In this document: in pieces, positions 9,048-17,583 of the stretch
Layout of the letters: each line of letters begins with the position of its first letter
Position numbering within the stretch: position 1 is the stretch's first letter
From: Nostoc sp. ATCC 53789
Lineage (GTDB): Bacteria; Cyanobacteriota; Cyanobacteriia; Cyanobacteriales; Nostocaceae
Assembly (NCBI RefSeq): GCF_009873495.1
Contig: NZ_CP046703.1
Span: 4,320,501 to 4,384,500, forward strand
Direction of reading: 5' to 3'
DNA: 64,000 nt
Translations under genes and position numbers: made by a program
Notes under the pieces: generated by a model
Databases searched by the model: none
Told to the model about the DNA's origin: nothing
What the model saw: the letters and a program-made list of their open reading frames with translations, nothing else

Positions 9048-9655
9048 TGTTGAGGGGTCTGATGGTTGCGTTCAGGGAATCTTCAACTTTCATCTATATA
9101 TTTAGATAGATTTTCAATGCTTTTAAATAATCCCTCATAGTCCTCTTTTAAGGAGATTTATGGGGGATTTTAATATATTACAACTGTAAAAAGAATGAGT
9201 TTTAAGACTGAGTTCATACAGCAATGTAAAACATTTTGACATCACCAAAAGACATAGTTTTCGTGGATATATCCCAAAATAATTGAGTAAGCTTTTTCTA
9301 TAAATACCTCTAAAAATTTGGTAAAAAATATTATTATTATCTTTGTAAAAATTCATGTTGATGATTTTTCAGCATGATTCACTTAGCGATAATTCACTCC
9401 CAAACATCTACCCAAAGTATTAAAAATCTATGCTATAATTCCCTAATTAAAAATTAACTTAGGGAGTATCTAGTGTTCTATCCCATTAAATTTGAGGGGT
9501 GAATACGCTTGTAGTGAGGACTTTAGTCCTCAAATATTCAAGCACTAAAGTGCTTACTACAAACTTAGCAAAATTAATGCGATAGACCACTAGGCTTACC
9601 TAAAGCGTATTGAATTATTTGCAGCTTACTAAACCATAAAATTATCGAATAAATA
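9048..9655. other. P450-P450 intergenic region
   Basis: AT-rich spacer of 608 bp. Apart from the small element at 9474-9589 described separately, I see no gene. A short palindrome near 9139-9175 (CTCCTTAAAAGAGGA-like arms around tcctcttttaaggaga) may end transcription of the first P450. The rest carries poly-A/T tracts and no recognisable RNA. Confidence 0.4.
9474..9589. mobile_element. MITE-like element with CTAG target duplication
   Basis: A 116-bp non-coding unit bounded by CTAG at 9470-9473 and 9590-9593. Its ends are inverted: TGTTCTATCCCATTAA on the left and, read inward from the right, TGGTCTATCGCATTAA. The centre holds two nested hairpins (GAGGACTTTAGTCCTC and AGCACTAAAGTGCT). A four-base YTAR-type duplication is known for the IS701 family, so it could be mobilised by such a transposase; that link is inference. 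It lies upstream of the second P450 and could affect its transcription. Confidence 0.7.
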
Positions 9656-11032
9656 ATGAAACCTCTTGATAGTCTAACCACACCAGCGTTGCTGCAAACT
9701 CTGCAATTAATTGCTCAACCCACAAAAACTTTAGAAAAGTATGCTGCGAAGTACGGTGATATTTTCACAATGCGGGTAATGGGTTTAAAGTCGCCACCAA
9801 TAGTATTTTTTAGCTATCCCCAAGCAATTAGTGATTGTTTTGCCATCCCTGCACACAAGTTAGATTTTAAGAAAGCAACCCATGTGTTTAAACCCTTATT
9901 TGGAGAGAATTCTATTGTATTTCAAGAAGCGCGATCGCACCAACAACAACGGCAGCTATTATTACCAGCATTTCATGGCGATAATTTAAAATCTTATGGA
10001 CAAGCAATTTGCCAAATTACTGAAGAACTTACACAAAGTTGGACATCAGGTACAGATATTTGTATACACCAATTAATGTCACATATCACTTTAGAAATTA
10101 TCTTACAAGTGGTATTTGGTATTACTCATGGTGTGCGTTACCAACAATTAAAAGAACAATTGAGTTCTTTATTAGAAGACGTAACTAAACCTTGGTATTC
10201 TAGCTTGTTTTTCTTTCCTTTGCTGCAACAAGATTTAGGCGCATGGAGTCCTTGGGGAATTTTCTTAAAAAGACGAGAGCAAATTGACAAACTCATCTAT
10301 GCAGAAATTTCTGAAAGACGTTGGCAAAATGATGCTGCGTGTACAGATATTCTCAGTATGCTGATGTCAGCACGTGACGTAAATGGCCAACAGATGACAG
10401 ATCAGGAATTACGCGATCAACTAGTTTCATTATTGCTGTTAGGTTATGAAACTACATCTGGTGTATTAGCCTGGATATTTTATTTAATTCACTCTCATCC
10501 AGAGGTTAAACATCGGCTAATGCAAGAACTAAATACCTTGGACAATCTCACAAATCCTGAAGCGATTACACAATTACCTTATCTCACCGCCGTCTGTCAA
10601 GAAACACTGCGAATTCATCCTATTGCTTTAATTTGCACACCACGAATGGTAAAAGAACCAGTGGAAATTATGGGGCATAAATTTACATCAGAAACAGTTT
10701 TAGTTCCATGTATTCATTTAGCACATCGCCGAACAGACACTTACCCAAAACCAGAACAGTTTCGTCCAGAAAGATTCCTCAACCAAAAATTTTCACCTTA
10801 CGAATATTTACCCTTTGGTGGAGGTTATCGCGGTTGCATTGGTGCAGCCTTTTCTATGTATAAACTAAAATTAGTAACAGCCATAATATTATCTCGCTTT
10901 GAATTAAGCCTTACTGATAAACGTCCAGTGCATCCAGTCCGTCGTGGTATTACAATTGTCCCTAGCGGCGGTGTAAAAATGGTTGTTACTAAAAAAGCAA
11001 AATTTAAAAGACAAACAATACTTTCTACTTGA
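9656..11032 (+). CDS. cytochrome P450 (CYP110-like, second copy)
   Basis: A 458-residue P450 paralogous to the gene at 7665. Motifs are the I-helix LLGYETTSGVLA, ExxR in CQETLRIHP, FRPERFL, and the heme loop FGGGYRGCIG with its cysteine near residue 394. The I-helix has Tyr where the first copy has His (GYETT against GHETT), and the substrate-contact regions differ more than the core, so the two enzymes probably differ in specificity. It is more AT-rich than the first copy. No electron-transfer partner is encoded beside it. Confidence 0.93.
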   Translation: MKPLDSLTTPALLQTLQLIAQPTKTLEKYAAKYGDIFTMRVMGLKSPPIVFFSYPQAISDCFAIPAHKLDFKKATHVFKPLFGENSIVFQEARSHQQQRQLLLPAFHGDNLKSYGQAICQITEELTQSWTSGTDICIHQLMSHITLEIILQVVFGITHGVRYQQLKEQLSSLLEDVTKPWYSSLFFFPLLQQDLGAWSPWGIFLKRREQIDKLIYAEISERRWQNDAACTDILSMLMSARDVNGQQMTDQELRDQLVSLLLLGYETTSGVLAWIFYLIHSHPEVKHRLMQELNTLDNLTNPEAITQLPYLTAVCQETLRIHPIALICTPRMVKEPVEIMGHKFTSETVLVPCIHLAHRRTDTYPKPEQFRPERFLNQKFSPYEYLPFGGGYRGCIGAAFSMYKLKLVTAIILSRFELSLTDKRPVHPVRRGITIVPSGGVKMVVTKKAKFKRQTILST

Positions 11033-11134
11033 TTACTCAATCTTCCGATTTGCATATACCTAAATACAGATCCGCTCCTTAGCATATAGCCTTTACAGTA
11101 ACTAGTAAGAGGACATTTAGGAGATTACTAATTC

Positions 11135-11893
11135 ATGCCTGATGAGCATCGGTTGGAGGAAAAATTTTTATCCCAGGAAGCTGAAAGAAGAATATCTGAA
11201 AAGCTAGATGACGCGGAAAAAATAGAAATAGATGTACAAACCGATCTGTTAAAAATAGTTCAGGGACAAGCGGATGGAGTTTCGGTTGTAGGACAAGGAT
11301 TAGTAATCCAAGAAGATATTCGCGTACAAGAAATACAACTGCAAACAGATAGTATTTCCATCAATCCTTTCAGCGCTCTTTTGGGTCAAATAGAACTCAC
11401 TGAACCAGTCAATACCATAGCTCGTATTATACTTACAGAAACCGATATTAACCGCACCTTGGCATCAGACTTTGTTAGCAGCCAGATGCAAAATTTTGAT
11501 TTGGATGTAGACGGTAAAATTGTGAGTTTTGAGGCCCAAAAAATTGAGATATTTTTACCTGGTGATGGGAAAATAGAATGTAAGGGAAGAGTGCTGTTAA
11601 AAGAGAGGGGAAATACTCGCCCTTTGGCTTACACTGCGATCGCACGTCCACGCACACATTCACAACCCGCGATGCTGGAAAGTTTTAACTGCACTGAGGG
11701 AGGAGGAATTTCTATAGAATTAGTTACAGCTTTAATGCAGAAAGCAAAAGAATTAATGAACATACCATATTTTAAATGGGAAGATATGGTGTTTCATATT
11801 AAAGATATAACAGTAGAAATTGGTAGTTTAATACTGATGGTAGAAACTCAAGTGAGGCAAATACCATCATCGTCAATTTTACCCTCTTCTTAG
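11135..11893 (+). CDS. DUF2993 (LmeA-like) protein
   Basis: A 252-residue protein with the DUF2993 pattern: a beta-rich region in which pairs of strands follow the motif L..ET.IN..L (ILTETDINRTL) and a C-terminal segment ending in hydrophobic strands. DUF2993/LmeA proteins are lipid-binding in characterised actinobacterial members; cyanobacterial ones are untested. I see no clear signal peptide, since the N-terminus is acidic and charged. It follows the second P450 by about 100 bp in the same direction and precedes crtO, so co-transcription is possible. Confidence 0.7.
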   Translation: MPDEHRLEEKFLSQEAERRISEKLDDAEKIEIDVQTDLLKIVQGQADGVSVVGQGLVIQEDIRVQEIQLQTDSISINPFSALLGQIELTEPVNTIARIILTETDINRTLASDFVSSQMQNFDLDVDGKIVSFEAQKIEIFLPGDGKIECKGRVLLKERGNTRPLAYTAIARPRTHSQPAMLESFNCTEGGGISIELVTALMQKAKELMNIPYFKWEDMVFHIKDITVEIGSLILMVETQVRQIPSSSILPSS

Positions 11894-11997
11894 TAGAATT
11901 GACTTTAGTTAAAGATAATTTTTGTTACCGAAGGATGATGTAAAAGTAATAAAAGGTTTCTACTATTTAGAAAGCTACTTATTTCTAAATTCCAACT

Positions 11998-13692
11998 ATG
12001 CAAGAGTATGATGTTGTGCTGATCGGTGCTGGACACAATGGGTTAGTTTGTGCGGCTTACTTGTTGAAAGCTGGTTATAGCGTCCTGTTATTGGAAAAGC
12101 GTTCTGTTCCAGGTGGTGCAGCAACAACTGAAGAATGTCTACCACAAGAGGCTCCTGGATTTAAATTTAACTTGTGCGCTATTGACCATGAATTTATTCA
12201 TTTGGGGCCGGTTGTTGAAGAATTAGAACTAGAAAAATATGGCTTGCATTATTTGGAGTGCGATCCAGTTGTTTTCTGTCCTCATCCTGATGGCAAGTAT
12301 TTCTTAGGGCATAAGTCGCTAGAAAAAACTTGTGCAGAAATTGCTCGTTATAATGAACGTGATGCCAAAAAATACGCAGAATTTGTAGATTTTTGGCAAC
12401 GAGCAATCGGTGCAATGATTCCGATGTTTAATGCACCGCCAAAGTCAATTATAGATATTGTTGGCAACTACGATATCAAAAAATTCAAAGATTTATTTTC
12501 AGTTATTGGTTCTCCAAATAAAACGCTGGACTTTATTCGCACCATGTTAACCAGCGCTGAAGATTTACTTAACGAGTGGTTTGATGAAGAATTTCTGAAA
12601 GCGCCACTAGCCAGATTAGCATCAGAACTTGGTGCGCCACCATCGCAAAAAACCCTTGCCATTGGTGCAATTATGATGGCGATGCGTCATAATCCTGGCA
12701 TGGCCAGACCTCGCGGTGGAACTGGCGCATTAGTGCAAGCTTTGGTGAATTTAGTCACAAGTAAAGGTGGCGTTATTCTCACAGACCAGCACGTTGAAAA
12801 AGTTTTAATTGATGATGGCAAAGCTGTTGGTGTGCGGGTTGCTGGTGGTAAAGAATATCGCGCCAAATACGGGGTTATATCTAATATTGATGCCAAGCGA
12901 TTGTTCTTACAAATGACTGATAAAAGCGATGTTGATGGAGCCGATCCTGATTTATGGGAAAGATTAGAACGCCGCATCGTTAATAACAACGAAACCATCC
13001 TCAAGATAGATTTGGCTTTAGATGAACCACTGCATTTTCCACACCACGCTCACAAAGATGAATATCTCGTCGGTTCTATCTTGATTGCCGATTCCGTAGC
13101 TCATGTAGAACAGGCTCATAGTAAATGTACTTTGGGAGAAATTCCTGATGCTGACCCATCAATGTATGTGGTGATGCCTAGTTATTTAGATCCAACATTA
13201 GCACCACCAGGTAAGCACACTGTATGGATTGAGTATTTTGCCCCTTATCAAATTGCTGGTGCAGAAGGCACTGGTTTAAAAGGTACTGGCTGGACAGATG
13301 AATTGAAAAACAAAGTTGCAGATAGAGTGGTTGATAAGTTGGCAGACTATGCACCAAATGTCAAAAGTGCAACTATCGCCCGTCGTGTAGAAAGTCCAGC
13401 AGAACTAGGAGAAAGATTAGGCGCGTACAAAGGGAATTATTATCATGTTGACATGACATTAGATCAGATGATATTTTTCCGTCCATTACCAGAAATAGCC
13501 AACTATAAAACGCCAATTGATAATCTATTTTTGACTGGTGCTGGGACTCATCCAGGGGGTTCGATTTCGGGAATGCCGGGACGCAATTGTGCCCGCGCTT
13601 TTTTACAAGCAAAACATCCTATTAGCCAAACCTTGAAGGATGCAAGAGATTCGATTAAATCAACTGTCGAGTCAGTGTTTGGAATTAATTAG
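11998..13692 (+). CDS. crtO: beta-carotene ketolase CrtO
   Basis: A 564-residue FAD enzyme of the phytoene-desaturase superfamily. The N-terminal dinucleotide motif is VVLIGAGHNGLVCAAYLL, with an acidic residue ending the second strand (LLLEKR). The C-terminal carotenoid-desaturase signature is TGAGTHPGGSISGMPGRN. Overall it closely matches the Synechocystis CrtO I know (AIDHEFI, PARPxGGTGAL and NNNExILKID segments). CrtO adds a 4-keto group to beta-carotene to give echinenone, which is used in photoprotection and by the orange carotenoid protein. It is membrane-associated and monocistronic here. The assignment against the unrelated CrtW is secure, since CrtW is a small membrane di-iron protein. 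Confidence 0.92.
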   Translation: MQEYDVVLIGAGHNGLVCAAYLLKAGYSVLLLEKRSVPGGAATTEECLPQEAPGFKFNLCAIDHEFIHLGPVVEELELEKYGLHYLECDPVVFCPHPDGKYFLGHKSLEKTCAEIARYNERDAKKYAEFVDFWQRAIGAMIPMFNAPPKSIIDIVGNYDIKKFKDLFSVIGSPNKTLDFIRTMLTSAEDLLNEWFDEEFLKAPLARLASELGAPPSQKTLAIGAIMMAMRHNPGMARPRGGTGALVQALVNLVTSKGGVILTDQHVEKVLIDDGKAVGVRVAGGKEYRAKYGVISNIDAKRLFLQMTDKSDVDGADPDLWERLERRIVNNNETILKIDLALDEPLHFPHHAHKDEYLVGSILIADSVAHVEQAHSKCTLGEIPDADPSMYVVMPSYLDPTLAPPGKHTVWIEYFAPYQIAGAEGTGLKGTGWTDELKNKVADRVVDKLADYAPNVKSATIARRVESPAELGERLGAYKGNYYHVDMTLDQMIFFRPLPEIANYKTPIDNLFLTGAGTHPGGSISGMPGRNCARAFLQAKHPISQTLKDARDSIKSTVESVFGIN

Positions 13693-14505
13693 GCGTTACA
13701 AAGATAAAGCCTCATTATTATCTATTTATTGCCTTCATGTCTTTGTACTGAAAACATAATTTTGGTATCACAAAGATATGAAGGTATTATTTAGAGTATC
13801 TTCTTAAATAGGAATCTGTTTTGATGTTTGTTCGTGCAACGTGGCGTAGACGTACTTATTTGCGTGGGTAGGCAATAGCCAATAGGAAAGAAGGCTTTTT
13901 TAGTTGTACGGAGTTTTTTTTAAATAAAATATGAGTCCTATAGACTTTACAAGCGATAAGTTACATTGATAGACTTCTCATAATTTTTGCAAATATAACG
14001 CTGATAGTCACCATTGAGAATCAGTTATTGGCATCCCCCCAACGAGAGATGTTAATCTGATGCGGTTTTAAGTTGCATAGTTTCAATTGCTAAAAAGAGG
14101 CAAAGACGTAATTTGAATGATGATTAGCTTAGATAAATTCTTGAGAAATGAAGCAACTAACATCATTGTTTAGCGAAAAACTATTACGATCGCCTATGGC
14201 GGGTGGTATACCATTGCACTCTTAGAAAATTACCAAACACTTGCGATGTCTACAACAGGCGACATTTAGACAATATATACAACACAAATAATTGTTTTTT
14301 TAATGAAATAGGTACTAAGTAATTGCTTTATGTAGATTTAATATGATAATCTAGCCTACGCTTGATTTTAATAAACATCTATGCGTCGTCAACAAAGCTC
14401 TTTCTGAAAAGATAAGTGAATTAATGCGTAAAAACTAGTGTATTTTGATAATACTCAAAAAAAGAACGAATTTTAACATCATCTCATAAGTTTTGTAGGT
14501 ACAGC
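13693..14505. other. long intergenic region, no gene seen
   Basis: This is 813 bp without a convincing coding frame on either strand. It is AT-rich, with scattered copies of short Nostoc-type repeat words (gtggcgtagacg, gcgatcgcc-like pieces near 14188). I see no tRNA cloverleaf. A promoter for the TPR lipoprotein must lie in its last 150 bp, but I cannot place it. Confidence 0.4.
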
Positions 14506-15249
14506 ATGATTGTTCAGCGCTGCTTCGTTGCATCTGGTTTGATAGCTTTCTTCGCATTTGGTTGTAATGGTGGGGCAAACTCATCAATAGAAAATACTAC
14601 ACAAGTTGTCCAAGAAAGTAATGTAACCCAGCTTTTCATAGAAGCGAAGGCTACCCAAAAAGCAGAAGACTTTTTTCATCAAGGTAATAATTTATTAGAT
14701 GGACAACGTTATGAAGATGCAATAAAGGTATACGATAAAGCGATCGCCATCAAAGTTGAGAGTCCTGAAGCTTGGATTAACCGTGGCATAGCTTTAACAT
14801 CGTTGCAACGCTACCAAGATGCTCTTGCATCCTATGATCGAGCGATCGCGATCAAACCCGATAAATATGAAGCCTGGTATAATCGTGGCATAGCTTTGAC
14901 ATCGTTGCAGCGCTACAAAGATGCGATCGCATCTTACGACAAAGCGATCGCTATCCAACCCAACAAATATCAAGCCTTAATTAACCGAGGCATAGCTCTG
15001 ACAAAGCTACACCGCTACAAGGATGCGATCGCATCTTATGATAGAGCGATCGCCATCAAGCAAGATTTGCACCAAGCATATTACAATAAAGCTTGCTCTT
15101 ATGCTTTACAAAGCAATCTAGAATTAGCAATTGAAAACCTAGACAAAGCAATCAAGCTTGTTCCTGATAAATACAAGAAATTAGCAAAAACTGACCCAGA
15201 CTTTAGCAAAGTGCGTAGTGAAAAGCAGTTTCAGGAATTAGTGCAATAG
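14506..15249 (+). CDS. TPR-repeat lipoprotein
   Basis: A 247-residue protein. Residues 1-20 look like a lipoprotein signal with a lipobox ending FAFGC, so Cys20 is the probable lipidated residue. A short Ser/Asn-rich linker leads to about five TPR units of 34 residues with the consensus A-W-x-N-R-G-I-A-L-x-x-L-x-R-Y-x-D-A-I-A-S-Y-D-x-A-I-A-I. TPRs bind partner proteins; the partner is unknown. Six HIP1 octamers fall in matching positions of the repeats (in the AIA codons, gcg atc gc), showing how HIP1 and TPR codons coincide. The C-terminus ends with a degenerate unit. Confidence 0.85.
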   Translation: MIVQRCFVASGLIAFFAFGCNGGANSSIENTTQVVQESNVTQLFIEAKATQKAEDFFHQGNNLLDGQRYEDAIKVYDKAIAIKVESPEAWINRGIALTSLQRYQDALASYDRAIAIKPDKYEAWYNRGIALTSLQRYKDAIASYDKAIAIQPNKYQALINRGIALTKLHRYKDAIASYDRAIAIKQDLHQAYYNKACSYALQSNLELAIENLDKAIKLVPDKYKKLAKTDPDFSKVRSEKQFQELVQ

Positions 15250-15326
15250 TATTTTATCACTACCACTCAGTGTAGAATATAAGCCTGCTTTAGCAAGATT
15301 TTTTCTTGAGCGGTTTACGGTTAGAC

Positions 15327-16202
15327 ATGAAAAAATTGTTAATCACCGGGGCAAGTGGTTTTTTAGGATGGCATCTTTGCCAGCTTGCAAAACCAGAATG
15401 GGAGATTTATGGCACTTATTTATCCCATCCTTTAGAGATTCCTGGCATTAAAACATTAAAAGCGAACTTAACAAATTTTCAGGAATTGAAACGCATATTT
15501 AATGATGTCAAACCAGAAGCAGTTATTCATACTGCTGCACATTCGCAACCAAATTTTTGTCAAACAAACCCCAAAGAATCGCACGCAATTAACGTCATCG
15601 CATCCTGCAATATTGCCGGACTTTGCGCGGATAATTCTATTCCTTGTGCTTTTACCTCAACTGACTTAGTTTTTGATGGCTTAAATGCTCCCTATCAAGA
15701 AATAGATGCCGTGTGTCCTGTCAATCTTTACGGTGAGCAAAAAGCTATAGCTGAAGCAGATATGCTAGAAAGGTATCCCATGACCGCAGTGTGTCGAATG
15801 CCGTTAATGTTTGGTGCAGAAACACCTACAGCAAAAAGCTTTATTCAGCCATTCATTCAAACTTTACAAGCAGAAGAAGAATTAAGTTTATTTATAGATG
15901 AATTTCGCACACCAGTGAGTGGAACAACTGCCGCTAAAGGACTTTTATTAGCATTAGAAAAAGTTAACGGTATCATTCACTTAGGTGGAAAAGAGCGGAT
16001 TTCGCGTTATGATTTTGGACAGATATTATTGGAAGTATTTCAACTTCCTAGCACTGGTCTTAAATCCTGCCGACAACAAGATGTGAAAATGGCAGCACCT
16101 AGACCAGCAGATGTTTCTTTGGATAGTTCCAAAGCATTTGCATTGGGGTATCAGCCATTATCTGTAAGGGAAGAATTGCAGGAATTAATCAATAGTCAAT
16201 AA
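15327..16202 (+). CDS. RmlD-like NAD(P)-dependent sugar-nucleotide reductase (SDR)
   Basis: About 291 residues from ATG 15327. A TTG frame begins 21 bases earlier, but the Rossmann motif ITGASGFLGWHL follows directly after MKKLL, which favours the ATG. Also visible are AHSQPNFCQTNP, the STDLVFDG strand and the catalytic YGEQKAIAE (YxxxK). The family is dTDP-4-dehydrorhamnose reductase-like and acts in sugar-nucleotide or cell-envelope synthesis, but no rhamnose cluster is nearby, so its substrate is unknown. It overlaps the convergent NACHT-like gene by a few bases at the 3' end. Confidence 0.8.
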   Translation: MKKLLITGASGFLGWHLCQLAKPEWEIYGTYLSHPLEIPGIKTLKANLTNFQELKRIFNDVKPEAVIHTAAHSQPNFCQTNPKESHAINVIASCNIAGLCADNSIPCAFTSTDLVFDGLNAPYQEIDAVCPVNLYGEQKAIAEADMLERYPMTAVCRMPLMFGAETPTAKSFIQPFIQTLQAEEELSLFIDEFRTPVSGTTAAKGLLLALEKVNGIIHLGGKERISRYDFGQILLEVFQLPSTGLKSCRQQDVKMAAPRPADVSLDSSKAFALGYQPLSVREELQELINSQ

Positions 16203-17374
16203 TCAGATTGTATTTTTTGTGTACCTAACCAGTGACGGAAGCTGGAATGATAGAGACTATAATGGATTGCTCCATCAATTTGTTCTTGGTGTAAGAATTC
16301 AAGCCAACTTTCTAGAACTTCTTCAACTTCGTATTCATCTGTATTGATTATATTAGCTATAGCATCTACAGATATTGCTTGTTCTTGCTGTATTAAGACA
16401 TTTAACACATCTGTGCTATATTCCGTCCCTTCTTCGGATGGAAACATTTTGTGTAAATGCTGCTGATAATATGTTTCTAAACCAGGTGGGAGTTGATTGG
16501 ACTCGAAAGATTCTGGGTAGAAATTGTCTGCCATCGCACCTATGATCTGGCTAACATACATAAAATTATTTTCGCTCAAACTGGTGAGGCGATCGCTAAA
16601 TTCTTCCTCATTAATCTGGTGATTACTCAGCCAAGATTTAAGATTCCCCCTAACCCCCATTAACAAGGGCGAAATATTGCCCCCCTTCTCAAGGGGGGTT
16701 GGGGGGATCTCTTGAGGAGTTAGGCAATTTTGAATATATGCTTGAATATCCCGCCGACTTTCTTTTGGATAATCTGCCAAATCCAGACTTTGCGACGGCG
16801 TTTCAATTAATAAACCCGACTTCTCCCGCAAGAAAGGTCTGCGAGTGAGGAGGAAATAGACCTTATCCGGGAGATAGCGGGGGAGATAAAACAGATTTGT
16901 ACTAGGTGGTTGACTATTGCGGTCAATGCAATTCAACCCATCAATGGCAATTATCAGTTTTTGATGAGGTTCTAACTCATCGCTGATTTGCTGGAGAAGA
17001 CTAGAGAAAAACCAACTTCCCTCTGTGACGTTATCAGGGAGAGAGGTGTAATTAAGCGAGTATTGATTAATGAGTTGCGTGCAGATATTTATGAGAAATT
17101 CGTCAGCACGATTTTTACCCTCAAGTTCGGCATTGTAATAAATAACTTGAGGATTGTTTGTCACATATTTGGCGAGAATGGCACTTTTACCGCTACCGGG
17201 TGCGCCAATGATAGTGAAGTAACCGTGGTTATGGCGGTGGAGAAAGTTGTTAATAGCCGTGAAGACAAATTCACGACCGACAAAGTTTTGGCTTTTTTCT
17301 TGAATGATTTGCTCAAACTCCCTTGGATGTCCTCTGGAATTGATTGCAGTGGTTGGTTTGGGTGGTGAGTTCAT
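16196..17374 (-). CDS. NACHT/STAND-type ATPase (no WD40 part)
   Basis: A 392-residue protein. A short N-terminus leads to FVGREFVFTAINNFL, a P-loop GAPGSGKSA at residues 57-65 and a Walker B-like LIIAIDGLN near 147, then helical and winged-helix-like regions. It is homologous over its length to the NACHT half of the next gene (18988-20364): NFVGREFVFTAI against SFCGRGFVFTAF, and SENNFMY in both. It lacks that gene's N-terminal helix-turn-helix and any WD40 partner. A run of about 22 residues (PPTPLEKGGNISPLLMG) is absent from the paralogue and comes from a repeat described separately. It is probably a STAND sensor or regulator; the target is unknown. Confidence 0.72.
   Translation of the reverse strand: MNSPPKPTTAINSRGHPREFEQIIQEKSQNFVGREFVFTAINNFLHRHNHGYFTIIGAPGSGKSAILAKYVTNNPQVIYYNAELEGKNRADEFLINICTQLINQYSLNYTSLPDNVTEGSWFFSSLLQQISDELEPHQKLIIAIDGLNCIDRNSQPPSTNLFYLPRYLPDKVYFLLTRRPFLREKSGLLIETPSQSLDLADYPKESRRDIQAYIQNCLTPQEIPPTPLEKGGNISPLLMGVRGNLKSWLSNHQINEEEFSDRLTSLSENNFMYVSQIIGAMADNFYPESFESNQLPPGLETYYQQHLHKMFPSEEGTEYSTDVLNVLIQQEQAISVDAIANIINTDEYEVEEVLESWLEFLHQEQIDGAIHYSLYHSSFRHWLGTQKIQSDY
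16643..16710. repeat. palindromic repeat inserted in frame inside the NACHT gene
   Basis: A roughly 68-bp G/C-run repeat with arms of the form CCCCCTTCTCAAGGGGGG plus an outer CCCCCTAACCCCC / GGTTGGGGGG pair. It translates as PPTPLEKGGN..., a peptide commonly produced by a Nostoc interspersed repeat. The neighbouring paralogue is continuous across this site (ILNNIPEYKDGLRNWI), so this is an in-frame insertion, not family sequence. Confidence 0.75.
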
Positions 17375-17583
17375 AATTTTGGAGAATCATTAAAAAATGA
17401 GGCAACACTAGAGGTAACTATTGAAGTCTGGTTAGTAGATATTAACGAGCAAATTGTCGAAGTTTATCAACAACCAACAGCCGCAAGATATCAGCTTATG
17501 CAAAAGTTCGCTAGCAGTCAAACTTTATCAATTAAAGCTTTCCCGGATGTGAATATTACCGTCAATGAAATCCTTGGCAGATA
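17369..17583 (+). pseudogene. Uma2 (DUF820) C-terminal remnant
   Basis: An open frame of about 70 codons without a start codon, ending with TAA at 17583. Its translation ends with the typical Uma2 C-terminus: EVWLVDINEQIVEVYQQP, then a strand and LSIKAFPDVNITVNEILG. The catalytic PD-(D/E)xK core is missing. The fragment sits between the two STAND genes and overlaps the WD40 gene's 3' end on the other strand. It is a decayed remnant, probably left by a rearrangement in this cluster. Confidence 0.75.

Noticed and set aside
13693..14505. Hidden gene or tRNA in the longest intergenic gap
   Set aside because: Frames are short and broken on both strands and no TPsiC-like or cloverleaf pattern was found.
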